Shown here: positions 23,776 to 33,254 of the stretch, piece by piece | Position numbering within the stretch: position 1 is the stretch's first letter | How the letters are laid out: every line of letters starts with the position of its first letter | Assembly (NCBI RefSeq): GCF_030272615.1 | Contig: NC_081406.1 | Location: forward strand, 262,536,624-262,600,623 | DNA from: Cryptomeria japonica | Taxonomy: Eukaryota; Streptophyta; Pinopsida; Cupressales; Cupressaceae | Length of the DNA stretch: 64,000 nt | Reading direction: 5' to 3' | Program-made: the position numbers and the translations under genes | The notes under the pieces: generated by a model | Seen by the model: the letters and a program-made list of their open reading frames with translations, nothing else | Told to the model about the DNA's origin: nothing | Database searches by the model: none

Positions 23776-26700
23776 CTATGTGTAGAACCTGCGAAGGTGC
23801 ATGCTGTTGATAGGATCCTCCAAGGGTTCACCTTCTGTAGTTGAGAGCTGATATGCCCCAGATCCATATGCTACTGTGATGATGTAAGGACCAAGCCAGT
23901 TGGGTTCAAATTTGCCCTTCTTATCTCTGTCTTGTTGATTCTTGGGGTTCTCTCTGAGGACTAAGTCACCTACCTCAAATGTGCGAGGCTTGACTTTGTG
24001 ATTGTAACTGCATTGTTCCCTGACTGAATGATGTGTAGCTTGAGTGACTGTCTTCCTTGATAAAGGAATTGAGATAGAATTACTAGTGTGTGGACTACAC
24101 AGGCCCATATGCGTGTCACCTAAAGAAGTTTGGGCATCACTGATAGCAAAGTCCTTTGAGGAAGCTCCATTAAAGGTCCATGATGTATCGCCAGAAGGGA
24201 ATGGATGTGTGGAACAAGTGGATGAGTTATGAAGGCTTATGATTGCGAAAAGAAGTGAAAGTAGGATAGCATGATGGAGACTTAGGATCAACAAGTATGC
24301 TTTATGACTTGAAATTTTAGAATTTTTGCCCCCAGTTATTTTGATATTAGGGGAGATCATCTCTTGTTCTTTTTTCTTCATGGGATTTTTATCCTTGAAT
24401 TTGATTTTTGCAGAGTCCAATAGCTTTTGATTTTGATTTGTACTAAAGGACTTATCTTTAGTTTTGACTTTTAGTTTTTTCTTTTCAAAGCTTGATTTGT
24501 GATCCCCAATGAGTAAGGGCTTTTCTAATTCTTGTTGATCCAAGTCTGGGAGTGGAGTGGAAATGGAATGAGTGGATGATATGGTAAAGCTATGTGAGTT
24601 CTCAAGAGGGCTGGCGATATGCTCAATAGATTCTTTGCTGGAACCACTCTTAGGACTATGGATATCAAGAGTTGCTTGCACCACTGGAGGAGATTTGCAT
24701 TCAGACTCAGTAGCCACAACACTAGGTGGTTCACACCCAATTCCTTGGTCTTGCATATTGCTTGTAGATTGTTCTTGTCGATTGAATGTCTTAGGAGATA
24801 GTGGGAGTTGATCAACATGAAAGATATACTCACCACGTCCCATGTCTTTAATCTTTAACTTTTCTTTTAGCTCTGTTTGCTTTGATGTAGAAGCTTTTAA
24901 GGATTCTGGATCCACATATGTTGATGAAGGAATAGCTTCGCAATTGACTGGGATTGTTATTTCTGATCTAGGTTGTAGATTGTTGCAATATATGAATGGA
25001 TTTGGATCCGCTTTGACAGTCACTTCAGCTCCATTGTGTGGGACCTTGATACATCGATGATATGTAGATGGTATTGCTCTCATCTCATGAATCCATGGAC
25101 GTCCTAGCAATATGTTGTATGCGAGATCTAAATCAAGGACTTGACAAACCACATCCTTTGTAACTGGCCCAACTCTGAGAGGTAAAATAATTGTGCCTTT
25201 GGATGAACGCTCTTCATCATCATATGCCTTGATGGTAATTTTGTTTGTAGCATTCACAGCTTTGTCGGAATATCCCAATTGTTTAATTGTGCTCAATGTA
25301 CAAATGTTTAGACCAGCTCCTCCATCTATCAGGACTCGCTTTATTCGGTGTTTATGTATGAAGGCTTCAATATGTAGAGGTGCGTTATGAGGCTGACTTA
25401 TGGAGGCGTCATCGGCTTCTGTGAATGTGAGGGAGTGTGGAACGAATAAATATCCCACCATGGCTTGAAACTGGTCCACGTTTAGATCAGTAGGGACAGG
25501 AGTATCTCTCAAGGTTTTGTCAAGGACAGCTTTATGTGCAGGAGATATACGTAAAAGCTCAAGAATAGAGATGAGTGCGGGTGTTTTCCCTAATTGCTCT
25601 ACAAGGTCGTACTCAGGCTTAGTTGATGAAAGATTTGTATTCTTAGTAGAGGTACCTGACAATGTGATCTTACCTCGACGAGTTGTAACATGACATTCAG
25701 AGGTAGATGCGGACGAAGATCCCACACCTTTTAGGACAATTTTGGGTCTTTGAGAAGAATTCTCAGGATTTTTATTTTTGATAGTAATGGTAGAAATATG
25801 ATTGTCCATTGAGATGTGATTAATAGTGGAATCATAATTGTAAGATGCTCTAGTGTAATTGGCTTGATCATCTGTGACTTTGCCTTTTCCCTTGTCATGT
25901 TTTGGGAATGGTTCCTTAAACACCTCATGCTCTTGGTTAGATGAATGTCCCTCAATCTCAATATCTCCTCTGTCAATGAGATCTTGTACAATGTTTTTCA
26001 ATCGATGGCAATTACTTGTCTTATGACCCTTGCTCTTATGAAATTCGCAAAATTCATCATCATTCCACCAATTCGGTTTTACCTTTGGTTCATATGGAGG
26101 AAAATCTGGGACCGTAATCACTTTGTTTGCTACAAGCTTTTTGAATACTGATTCAAGTGGTTCTCCCAATGGAGTATACTTCCTTCGTGGTTTAGCAGCC
26201 GTTTGATTGTTCACTTGATTGTTGGTAGAACTTGATCCAGAAAAGACGAACTTTGGTCTCACTGTGTTGGCATCAACAACACCATCATTAACCGTGTTCT
26301 TGTTCTTGTTCCAAAATTTTGGTTTGTCCTTTCCTTTGAAGTCCTCTTTGTTTTCTTTGAATAGCTTGATAACTCCTTGTTCAATTAAGACCTTTTCTGT
26401 TGCTAGGCCCTTTTCAATGACATCCTTGAATGTAGACAAACAAGCTTTTCTGAGATCATAGCCAATAGCTTTATTAACGTTTTGTGTGAACATCTCCACC
26501 ATTTGTTTTTGCGGAATTTCGCAAGAGCATCTGCTAGCTAAGTTTCTCCATCTCTGTAAAAATGACGCAAAAGATTCTCCTTCCTTTTGTTTAGTATTGC
26601 ACAAGGTAGTAACTGAGACATCTGTTTCTATGTTGTAGGAGAAATGCTGAATGAATGCCTCTGCTAAGTCGCCCCATGACTTAATACCAGGAGGTAATTG

Positions 26701-27870
26701 AGAAAACCATTCCATCGCTTGATCGCCTAAGCTCTGTGGGAACAACCTCATTAAGTATGTTTCTTCTGCGGCTACCTCAATGCAAGCTGTGAAGAATTGT
26801 CTTATGTGTGCCTTGGGGTCTCCTCTCCCTCTATATTTGTCGAATTTTGGTGTTACAAAGTGTGGAGGAAATGGAGGCATTGGAATGCTCTTATCGAAGG
26901 GATAAGGGCATATATCTCTCATAGTATATGTGGGTTTTGATGTGCCCATGTCTTCCACTTTCTTTTGTAGATCTCTAATTTGTTGCTCCAAATTATTTTT
27001 GGGAGGAGATGGATTTCTTGTAGCATATCCCATGATTGAAACACCCATTTGAGGAGGAACTTGTTGCATATATGGATGATACTGATCGTAGACATGTCCA
27101 TATGGAGGTCTATATTGTTGCGACATATATGGAGCACTTGGCATAATTTCTTGTTGGGGGACCCCATATCTGTTTTGCGTATATAAACCATATTCAATAG
27201 GCCTTTCATTTTCCATTGTGTTGCCCCCAATTTTGACATGAGGTCTCCTTGTGTCAAAATTTTGAGGATGTCCTTGAGTATCCACTTGTCTTAATTGACC
27301 CATATCTTGAGCATGTGTTTGAGCATAAGGCCTCCATGATGGTCTTTGAGTGTAAGTATCATATATTTGAGCTTGTGTATGTGGGATTGCTGGTTTTTGA
27401 AGCAAAACTGATGGTGACTCCGGCATCATATTATTTGGTCCTCCACTATTTGGTCTCCTTTGATCCATGTTATGTTGAGTTTGTTGTGAAGGTCTACCTT
27501 CCATAAGTTGAGATAAGTCAAAATCATGCGGTATTTTAGCTCCACTTTGTGCCATCATGTTTAGAAAGTATTGACGATCTCTCCTCATTATCTCTTCAAC
27601 CAATCTATTGAATTGAGGATCCATTATAGATTCTTGTATGTCTGCTGATAGTATTGAAGAGTTGTCAACATTGTCATTGTGTGTAGTATTGTTGTTTATA
27701 GCGTTTGCGCTTTCCACATTTGGATTGTTTCTATAAACATTCATGTCTGGTAATGTAGTGTGCTCAGGATTGTAGAATAGATCATTGTCATACTCATAAG
27801 AACTCATGTTGGCGGACCCTTGAGCTTCTTTAGCTTTTCTCCTAGATTTTTGAAGACGGGTTTCAACCAT
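23776..27870 (-). CDS. gag: Gag-protease ORF fused to integrase C-terminal tail
   Basis: An intact 1364-codon ORF starting MVETRLQKSRRK (ATG at 27868-27870). Gag core at ~residues 320-520: CPYPFDKSIPMPPFPPHF, FDKYRGRGDPKAH, LMRLFPQSLGDQAMEWF, CNTKQKEGESF, FLQRWRNLASR. Knuckle CEFHKSKGHKTSNC at ~607. Protease at ~820-930 with LIDGGAGLNIC (D-G-G instead of the usual D-S/T-G) and LAYNILLGRPWIHEM. A Lys/Ser-rich tail follows. At ~1190-1213 is a hydrophobic, membrane-like stretch (AILLSLLFAIISL). The last 77 residues (1288-1364; FEVGDLVLRENP, NWLGPYIIT, MHLRRFYT) are the integrase C-terminal domain. RT, RNase H and the integrase zinc and core domains are absent without loss of frame. Gag would form particles; whether D-G-G protease is active is uncertain. 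Confidence 0.9.
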   Translation of the reverse strand: MVETRLQKSRRKAKEAQGSANMSSYEYDNDLFYNPEHTTLPDMNVYRNNPNVESANAINNNTTHNDNVDNSSILSADIQESIMDPQFNRLVEEIMRRDRQYFLNMMAQSGAKIPHDFDLSQLMEGRPSQQTQHNMDQRRPNSGGPNNMMPESPSVLLQKPAIPHTQAQIYDTYTQRPSWRPYAQTHAQDMGQLRQVDTQGHPQNFDTRRPHVKIGGNTMENERPIEYGLYTQNRYGVPQQEIMPSAPYMSQQYRPPYGHVYDQYHPYMQQVPPQMGVSIMGYATRNPSPPKNNLEQQIRDLQKKVEDMGTSKPTYTMRDICPYPFDKSIPMPPFPPHFVTPKFDKYRGRGDPKAHIRQFFTACIEVAAEETYLMRLFPQSLGDQAMEWFSQLPPGIKSWGDLAEAFIQHFSYNIETDVSVTTLCNTKQKEGESFASFLQRWRNLASRCSCEIPQKQMVEMFTQNVNKAIGYDLRKACLSTFKDVIEKGLATEKVLIEQGVIKLFKENKEDFKGKDKPKFWNKNKNTVNDGVVDANTVRPKFVFSGSSSTNNQVNNQTAAKPRRKYTPLGEPLESVFKKLVANKVITVPDFPPYEPKVKPNWWNDDEFCEFHKSKGHKTSNCHRLKNIVQDLIDRGDIEIEGHSSNQEHEVFKEPFPKHDKGKGKVTDDQANYTRASYNYDSTINHISMDNHISTITIKNKNPENSSQRPKIVLKGVGSSSASTSECHVTTRRGKITLSGTSTKNTNLSSTKPEYDLVEQLGKTPALISILELLRISPAHKAVLDKTLRDTPVPTDLNVDQFQAMVGYLFVPHSLTFTEADDASISQPHNAPLHIEAFIHKHRIKRVLIDGGAGLNICTLSTIKQLGYSDKAVNATNKITIKAYDDEERSSKGTIILPLRVGPVTKDVVCQVLDLDLAYNILLGRPWIHEMRAIPSTYHRCIKVPHNGAEVTVKADPNPFIYCNNLQPRSEITIPVNCEAIPSSTYVDPESLKASTSKQTELKEKLKIKDMGRGEYIFHVDQLPLSPKTFNRQEQSTSNMQDQGIGCEPPSVVATESECKSPPVVQATLDIHSPKSGSSKESIEHIASPLENSHSFTISSTHSISTPLPDLDQQELEKPLLIGDHKSSFEKKKLKVKTKDKSFSTNQNQKLLDSAKIKFKDKNPMKKKEQEMISPNIKITGGKNSKISSHKAYLLILSLHHAILLSLLFAIISLHNSSTCSTHPFPSGDTSWTFNGASSKDFAISDAQTSLGDTHMGLCSPHTSNSISIPLSRKTVTQATHHSVREQCSYNHKVKPRTFEVGDLVLRENPKNQQDRDKKGKFEPNWLGPYIITVAYGSGAYQLSTTEGEPLEDPINSMHLRRFYT

Positions 27871-28364
27871 GAACTAGGTGTTAGACCAAGATGTGAAAGA
27901 CTAGATGAAAAGTGAAAAGAGTATGGAAGACCAAGAGTTGTATGGAGTGTAAATGAATCTTGAGGTGTACTTGCAATGTCCAAAGTGTAAGACCAAGTAT
28001 GTAAGTAGTAGAGTAGGTGTGACTTACAAAGAGAGGATAGTTTCTCTTGATGAGGTAAGCTGACCTTGACTCTAAGTAAGACCAAATGAAACCCAAAGGT
28101 AAGAAACCTTGATGAGGGATCACTTAGCAAAGTGTAGTAGTATGTAGTGTGTTGACAAAGTATGATGAGGACAAGCAAGTGACCTTTTGACTCAAGTTTA
28201 GACAAGTATGAATGTAAAATGAGATGTGAAGCAATGATGGACTATGTGAGACCCTAGAACAGGCTGAATGCTAGATTAAACCTGAAGAGATAACCTAGGA
28301 AGCTCAAGTATGCCGAAACTGATTTTCTTTGTTTGTTTGACTGTTAAAATTTTCAAATCCTGAC

Positions 28365-28650
28365 ATAGACGCCTCTGTATACTTCACAGACGCGGTTTTA
28401 AGACACAGACGCTACTCTGTTTAACGCAGACGTGATTCTGAGATTTTCCTGTTGATGTTTGCTGGGACTGTAACAGTTTTTTTGCAATTGTGGACACAGA
28501 CGCTTCTGTATACTTCACAGACGCGATTCCCGGACACAGACGTGTCTCTGCTCGACACAGACGCTGATAAAAACACAGACGCTATTCTGTACTTCACAGA
28601 CGCGTTTATCCTACACAGACGCAGTTTGAACAGACACAGACGCGTTTCTG
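28365..28650 (-). repeat. CAGACGC motif cluster 1
   Basis: Twelve AGACG cores, mostly as CACAGACGCG or CACAGACGCT, at irregular ~15-35 bp spacing with one ~75-bp gap. TTCTG or CTCTG often follows, giving short inverted CAGA...TCTG pairs. In the element transcript they read GCGTCTGTG. Confidence 0.8.
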
Positions 28651-29856
28651 TAACCTTAGTGCAATCTTTCCTATCTGTGAAGTTGTTTTGTTGTGACCAA
28701 ATCTGATTGTTCGACTGTTTTTCATGACAAGAGGACACAGTGTTGATGACCCAATGTTTGCAGACTGTTTAGACTCCAAAAAGTGTGTTGTTTGATGTAA
28801 AAAGTTTTTGCATACACTTGAAGACACAAAAGACACAATGTTTTGCTGTTTTGTTTTTGAGTGTTTGAATGTTTATCATAAGTCAAGCACAATTCTTATG
28901 GCTGGCCAAGACAATAGTTGTTGATCCCACATGGGGTTTTACCCCCGAGGCTACGCTATTCAGAGCGGATACTTAGATGCTTGACCTCACTGGCTCCACC
29001 CTCGGCACTCACTTCTCGGGTCAGCCAAGCATCAGTCCCCATGAAAACTCCCCATCGCGAACTTTGTATCTCTACTAAGAACCGTATGTGTGTGGGCCGC
29101 TACCAGAGGTCCGACCTCCTGCCCCAACAACTAGAAGGATTTGGGCCTCTAAAACAAAATGGTGCTAGTAAGGGCATCCGCTCGTGTGGCCATACATGCG
29201 GCACTTTCAGCTCTGTAAATACAGAAGGCTCCCAGCCGGTAGGGGTTACGCCCTACAACTGATCAAATAAATTTGATCAAACGGGTTTATGGGGAGACAT
29301 AGTGTCGGTATGAACTAATCAGCACACGTTATTCATAGTTTTCACCATGAATACATTTGACTATAGTGGTTTGGATGAGGTGGGTTTTCCTCGCTACCAC
29401 TTGGGTCGTTCTCTTCTCACTAGTAGTCCTAATGACCACACGGGAAGACAGGCCCTCTAAAGAGTAAACAAAAAGAGCCTATTGCTCAAGACACAAAAGA
29501 CAATGATTCAATTTTAGTGCACCAATTGAAGTGTTTGCTAAGCTATGAAAACAAGGCACACAATAAAAATTACAAAACCCTAGCTAAGGCCCTGCAACAA
29601 AATTGTTAGTAGTTTGGGTTGTTTCAAATGATAACCCCTTCCTGCAAGCACACAAGTTAGGTAAATTTTAGAAAACCCAAAAAGACTTTGTGAAAAGGGG
29701 CCTTCAACAAAAACGTATTTGCCTCCAAAGCAAGCTGCACAAACCAGGTTAGCTAGATCTGCAAAGGTTAGTCGAAAATAAACCAGATCTGAAACCCTAA
29801 GTACAAAATCCGAAAACCCGAATCAAAGAAACTTGAAAAATTTGCAAAACAGAAAG

Positions 29857-30114
29857 CACAGACGCGTTTATACCAGACGCAGACGCGTCTGAACTACACA
29901 GACGCGGTTCTGTAGTTCGCAGACGCGATCAAAGGTCACAGACGTGACTTCTGGACGCAGACGCGATAATATCAGTCACAGACGCGATTAAAATTCTCAG
30001 ACGCGATTCCAGAAACCTGCAAAAATAAAAATCTGGCAAAAACACAGGCGCGATTAAAGATATCACAGACGCTTCTGAAACACAAAAACGCGATCCGAAC
30101 ACTCGCAGACGCGG
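29857..30114 (-). repeat. CAGACGC motif cluster 2
   Basis: Eleven AGACG cores (CACAGACGCG, GCAGACGCG, TCAGACGCG) plus decayed variants (CAGGCGCG, AAACGCG), ending ~90 bp before the primer site. Same motif as cluster 1, about 1.2 kb apart. Confidence 0.8.
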
Positions 30115-30204
30115 AAAAAAACTAAAATGTCGTCGAAATCGTCCGATCTGCAACTTCAAAAATGCAAAATCTGCAACAAAAAAATGTTAAATGCAAAGGG
30201 ACAA

Positions 30205-30224
30205 GAGTCCCACCAGGCGTGCCA
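30205..30224 (-). other. Primer-binding site of young gypsy element
   Basis: On the minus strand TGGCACGCCTGGTGGGACTC starts three bases after the 5' LTR end. Its complement has a proper T-stem (GTGGG/CCCAC) and CCA end. The acceptor part resembles tRNA-Arg, but I am not sure which tRNA it is. It differs from the Trp-type site of the older element. Confidence 0.7.
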
Positions 30225-30227
30225 AAA

Positions 30228-31008
30228 TGTATATGGTGAAAATGGATACAATAATAACAATATTGAAAGGCTAAAATGAATCCAACCACTAAACCCTAGC
30301 CTAACAACAACAAAGATCCACCATAACATATGAAGATAACCTAAGACAATGCAAAATAACTCAAAATCACAAAGATTATACCATCACATGTCCAATAGGG
30401 TTTTGATCTCCATTCTTCCTATCTCCATTGATCTTGTTTGATATGCTTGCTCTTAGATTTTTGTATGCACAAGAGCTCAACAAAGAACGGAATGTGGTTG
30501 CAAGTAGGATCGTAGTGTAGCAAGTTGCATGAAAGATCATTAGCATGAGTGATTAGGGTTTGACAATGAAGAAAGCATCTCCTTAAATAGAAGACACAAT
30601 AAGAAATGGAGGGTTAAGATTGAGAGGTGTAAAAAGAGAGGTCGGCTAGGATTAGAGGGTAGGTAAAAGAAATACCAAAATAATGAAAGGGGTAGGTAGT
30701 GTATGAATTAAGAGATGAATGACATGTGTCATGGGTAGAAAAAGCTAATGAATTAATTAAATAAATAAAGATTTATTTAATTAATAGAAGAAGTAGGACA
30801 ATTAAATAAATAAAATATTTATTTAATTTAGGAAAGGGATAATTTAAATAAATAAATGTATTTATTTAAATGAGAAATAAGGCTAGAAGAGGATAAATGA
30901 ATTAATTAAATAAAAAAAAAATTATTTAATTAATAGAAGAATTAGGCTTAGATAATTAAATAAATAAAATATTTATTTAATTAAACATGACAATTTTGAG
31001 TGTCTACA
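30228..31008 (-). repeat. 5' LTR of young gypsy element
   Basis: 781 bp, direct copy of 18356-19136. As the upstream LTR for minus-strand transcription it holds the active promoter; the TATA-like TCTATTTAAGG on the minus strand is at ~30585-30595. Confidence 0.95.
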
Positions 31009-31013
31009 GGAGC
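31009..31013. other. Target-site duplication GGAGC (right)
   Basis: Matches the copy at 18351-18355. Removing 18356-31013 restores an uninterrupted exon frame in the companion gene. Confidence 0.95.
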
Positions 31014-32761
31014 TACAAACTCTTTAGGCGGCCACAACATTGACTGGTGCCATCATCCAGCATGGGACATCATTAGCACACCCTATTGTATTGGATGATG
31101 AGCCATTAGAGGGCGACAAAGAGCCCATCGAGCATATGTGTGTTAGTTGCTCAGGGATATGCTCGGGGATAGATGATGCAGCCGGTGCAGATGGATACTC
31201 ATATCATCTATGCACGATTTGTGGTTGTAGATGTCAGGCTCACACGGTTGAGGATGTTGCGCTGACAAATGAGTTGATGGACATGGTGTTTGCCCATGAG
31301 ACACAGACACATGTGTGTTGATTTGAATTCATAACATTTTATTTATCAGTCACTTGAATTTTGTAATTACATAAATGAATTTTCATTTATACATCGATTT
31401 AAATTGAGACAAATAATATGCATTTCAGAATGCAGCAGCGGTATCCCATACACCTCCCCGAGTTACCATAGCTGCAACTTCGACGCCTGAGGTATAAATT
31501 TTGTAACATGTTAAAATAAAATAGTACACTTTGAATTCAAAAAAATACAAGATATACTAACTATCTTTAATGCTTGGTCCAATTTTTGGTTTGTAGGTGT
31601 TGACAGGGGACGAAATGTCCCAGATTGATGACATCATGCTCTCAGCGATCGATTTTGGCCTACAAGGCTATACGGTATGATATTTTGTACAACTCTTTTT
31701 ATGTATTGTTTTGATGGAATATGCAAGTCATTTCATTTTAGATTTTTAAAATTATGTTTAATTTATTATTTGTACTAATATCACATGTTAATTTTGTGTT
31801 TTTAGGGTACCCCCTCCACGTCTAGGGCTCGTCCTAAGAAAAAGAATTCCTCGAAGATGCCAAAACGTGTGAAGAAGGTAATTGAACACATTTTTAGTTG
31901 TACAATTGTTTGAAAATGTTGAAATCAAGTATTAGTTGGGGTTTGTAGATTGATTAGTGTTTTTTGTCTATTTTACATGTACAACGGCCATTGAGCTTTG
32001 TGGATATGTTGAATGCACCTGATTCGCCCGCGGATCAAGAGAGGGCGGAGGTATGTATCTCTACTTTATTTTCTTGATTTCATGATTATATGCACGTGTA
32101 CATGTGAACTTGTGATATATTATAATCTTATAATTTTTTCATACAGGAAATATCCATACCTATTTCGTCAATGGCAAACCCTCCTCGCACTGGAGAAGCA
32201 TCTCAGGATCCGGTACACTTTTGTTTGATATGTAAAATTAATTGTTTTCAACCTTCAATACTTATCATTATATTAATTGTATTTAATCTTTGTACATTTT
32301 TTGTATAGGTAATAGCGTCAGTTTCTACATCGATGGCGAGCCATCCTCAGTCCATTGGAGAAGCATCTCAGGCACAGATACGTCATTGTTCTCTATATTA
32401 TACTTTTTAAGTGTTTTTGATATATTTATGTTAGTACATTGTATTAATTGTACATTTAATCTACAATAGACTCCTTCGCGGTACGGCCATAACGTGGATC
32501 AATTTAAGTTTGTCTTCAAAAAAACTCCTAAGAGTGACAAGGAGAGGAGAGCAAAGACATTAGCTCCTGGATCAGCCGATGAGGTAATCTACATTTCAAT
32601 TGCAAAGGAATTAAAGTTAAATGCATAGTTATGATATTAATTGTGAACTATTTTCTACAAAAGAATTCTAACTTGGCTTTTGAATTGTGGTTTTGCAGCC
32701 ATCTACAGAGTCATGTACTGCGCCAAAGAGGCTTGATTTTGATGATCCACCAGAAGTTTAG
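31014..32761 (+). pseudogene. Companion gene, 3' part (rest of exon 2 to exon 10)
   Basis: Continuation after the nested element. Exon 2 goes on to 31312 (TAG at 31025) and holds a Cys/His cluster: CVSCSGIC then HLCTICGCRCQAH, possibly zinc-binding. Eight further exons: 31429-31491, 31597-31674, 31806-31877, 31985-32050, 32147-32212, 32309-32377, 32470-32583 and 32699-32761 (stop TAG). Lengths are 63, 78, 72, 66, 66, 69, 114 and 63, all multiples of three and all in phase 0. Most have GT/AG borders. The acceptor before 31985 reads CAA instead of CAG, and the donor after 32377 reads AT instead of GT, both G-to-A decay. Exon 5 is Lys-rich (KKKNSS, KRVKK), a likely nuclear signal. Exons 7 and 8 are tandem duplicates (both contain GEASQ). 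Protein length would be ~549 residues. Confidence 0.65.
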
Positions 32762-33254
32762 GATCATATAGTGTTAGTTTTGGTCATAGAATGACCAATA
32801 CATGTAGATATATTCTACATTTTTATTGTATATCGATTTGGACATGGCATATGCCACATTTTTGTAATACTTGTATTGACTTGGCAGACATGCCTTTTTT
32901 TATAAATATAAATATCGATATTCGATCCAATAAATGTGTAATGAATTCATTATTTTGTATTTTTTGTATTTTGTGGTTGTCCTTTTATAAATTTAAATGA
33001 ATATTTGCATTTGTAATCAACAATATGAATATAAACAACAAAAATATATGATATAAAGCATTGCAATCATGGAATATGATTTGATAAAATTTCTAAAATG
33101 TTGAATTAACCCTACAAAACTCCTTGTATTCAGTTCATTATTGTGTATTCGCTGTATTTGGTGGCTTCCCTTTTATAAATTTAAATGAATATTTGCATAT
33201 GTAATTAACAATATGAATATAAACAACAAAAATCGACAATATGAATTTAAACAA
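32762..33254 (+). other. 3' flank of companion gene with duplicated ~110-bp piece
   Basis: No gene. Two direct copies of a segment containing TTTATAAATTTAAATGAATATTTGCAT lie at ~32930-33050 and ~33125-33235 (only parts quoted). They may include the gene's 3' end and polyadenylation region. Confidence 0.55.

Larger units (their letters stand above)
27871..30204 (-). other. Leader of young gypsy element
   Basis: About 2.3 kb of untranslated leader. It holds two clusters of CAGACGC motifs (separate entries) and between them, at ~28916-29270, a GC-richer, non-repetitive block (CCCGAGGCTACGC, CGGCACTCACTTCTCGGG) that may fold or serve packaging. A 114-codon plus-strand ORF there is antisense to the transcript and looks like chance. 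Confidence 0.6.
18356..31008 (-). mobile_element. Young non-autonomous Ty3/gypsy (Tat-type, Gag-only) element
   Basis: A complete 12.65-kb element on the minus strand: 5' LTR 30228-31008, primer site 30205-30224, leader, Gag-protease ORF 27870-23776, antisense extra gene 19495-22055, polypurine tract 19137-19151, and 3' LTR 18356-19136. It is flanked by GGAGC. The LTRs are the same length (781 bp) and I count about 4 differences by eye, so it inserted recently. It lacks RT, RNase H and the integrase core, which means it needed enzymes from a relative. Elements that keep only Gag are known in plants; the fusion and the extra gene make this one notable. Confidence 0.95.

Noticed and set aside
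28918-29262. 114-codon plus-strand ORF
   Set aside because: Antisense to the element transcript, inside its leader, no recognisable domain.
28365-30114. CRISPR-like array
   Set aside because: The repeat is only ~9 bp, spacing is irregular, and the DNA is clearly a plant retrotransposon leader.
31313-31321. TGA at 31319 as the end of the companion gene
   Set aside because: A donor GT at 31313 fits phase 0, and eight in-phase exons follow.
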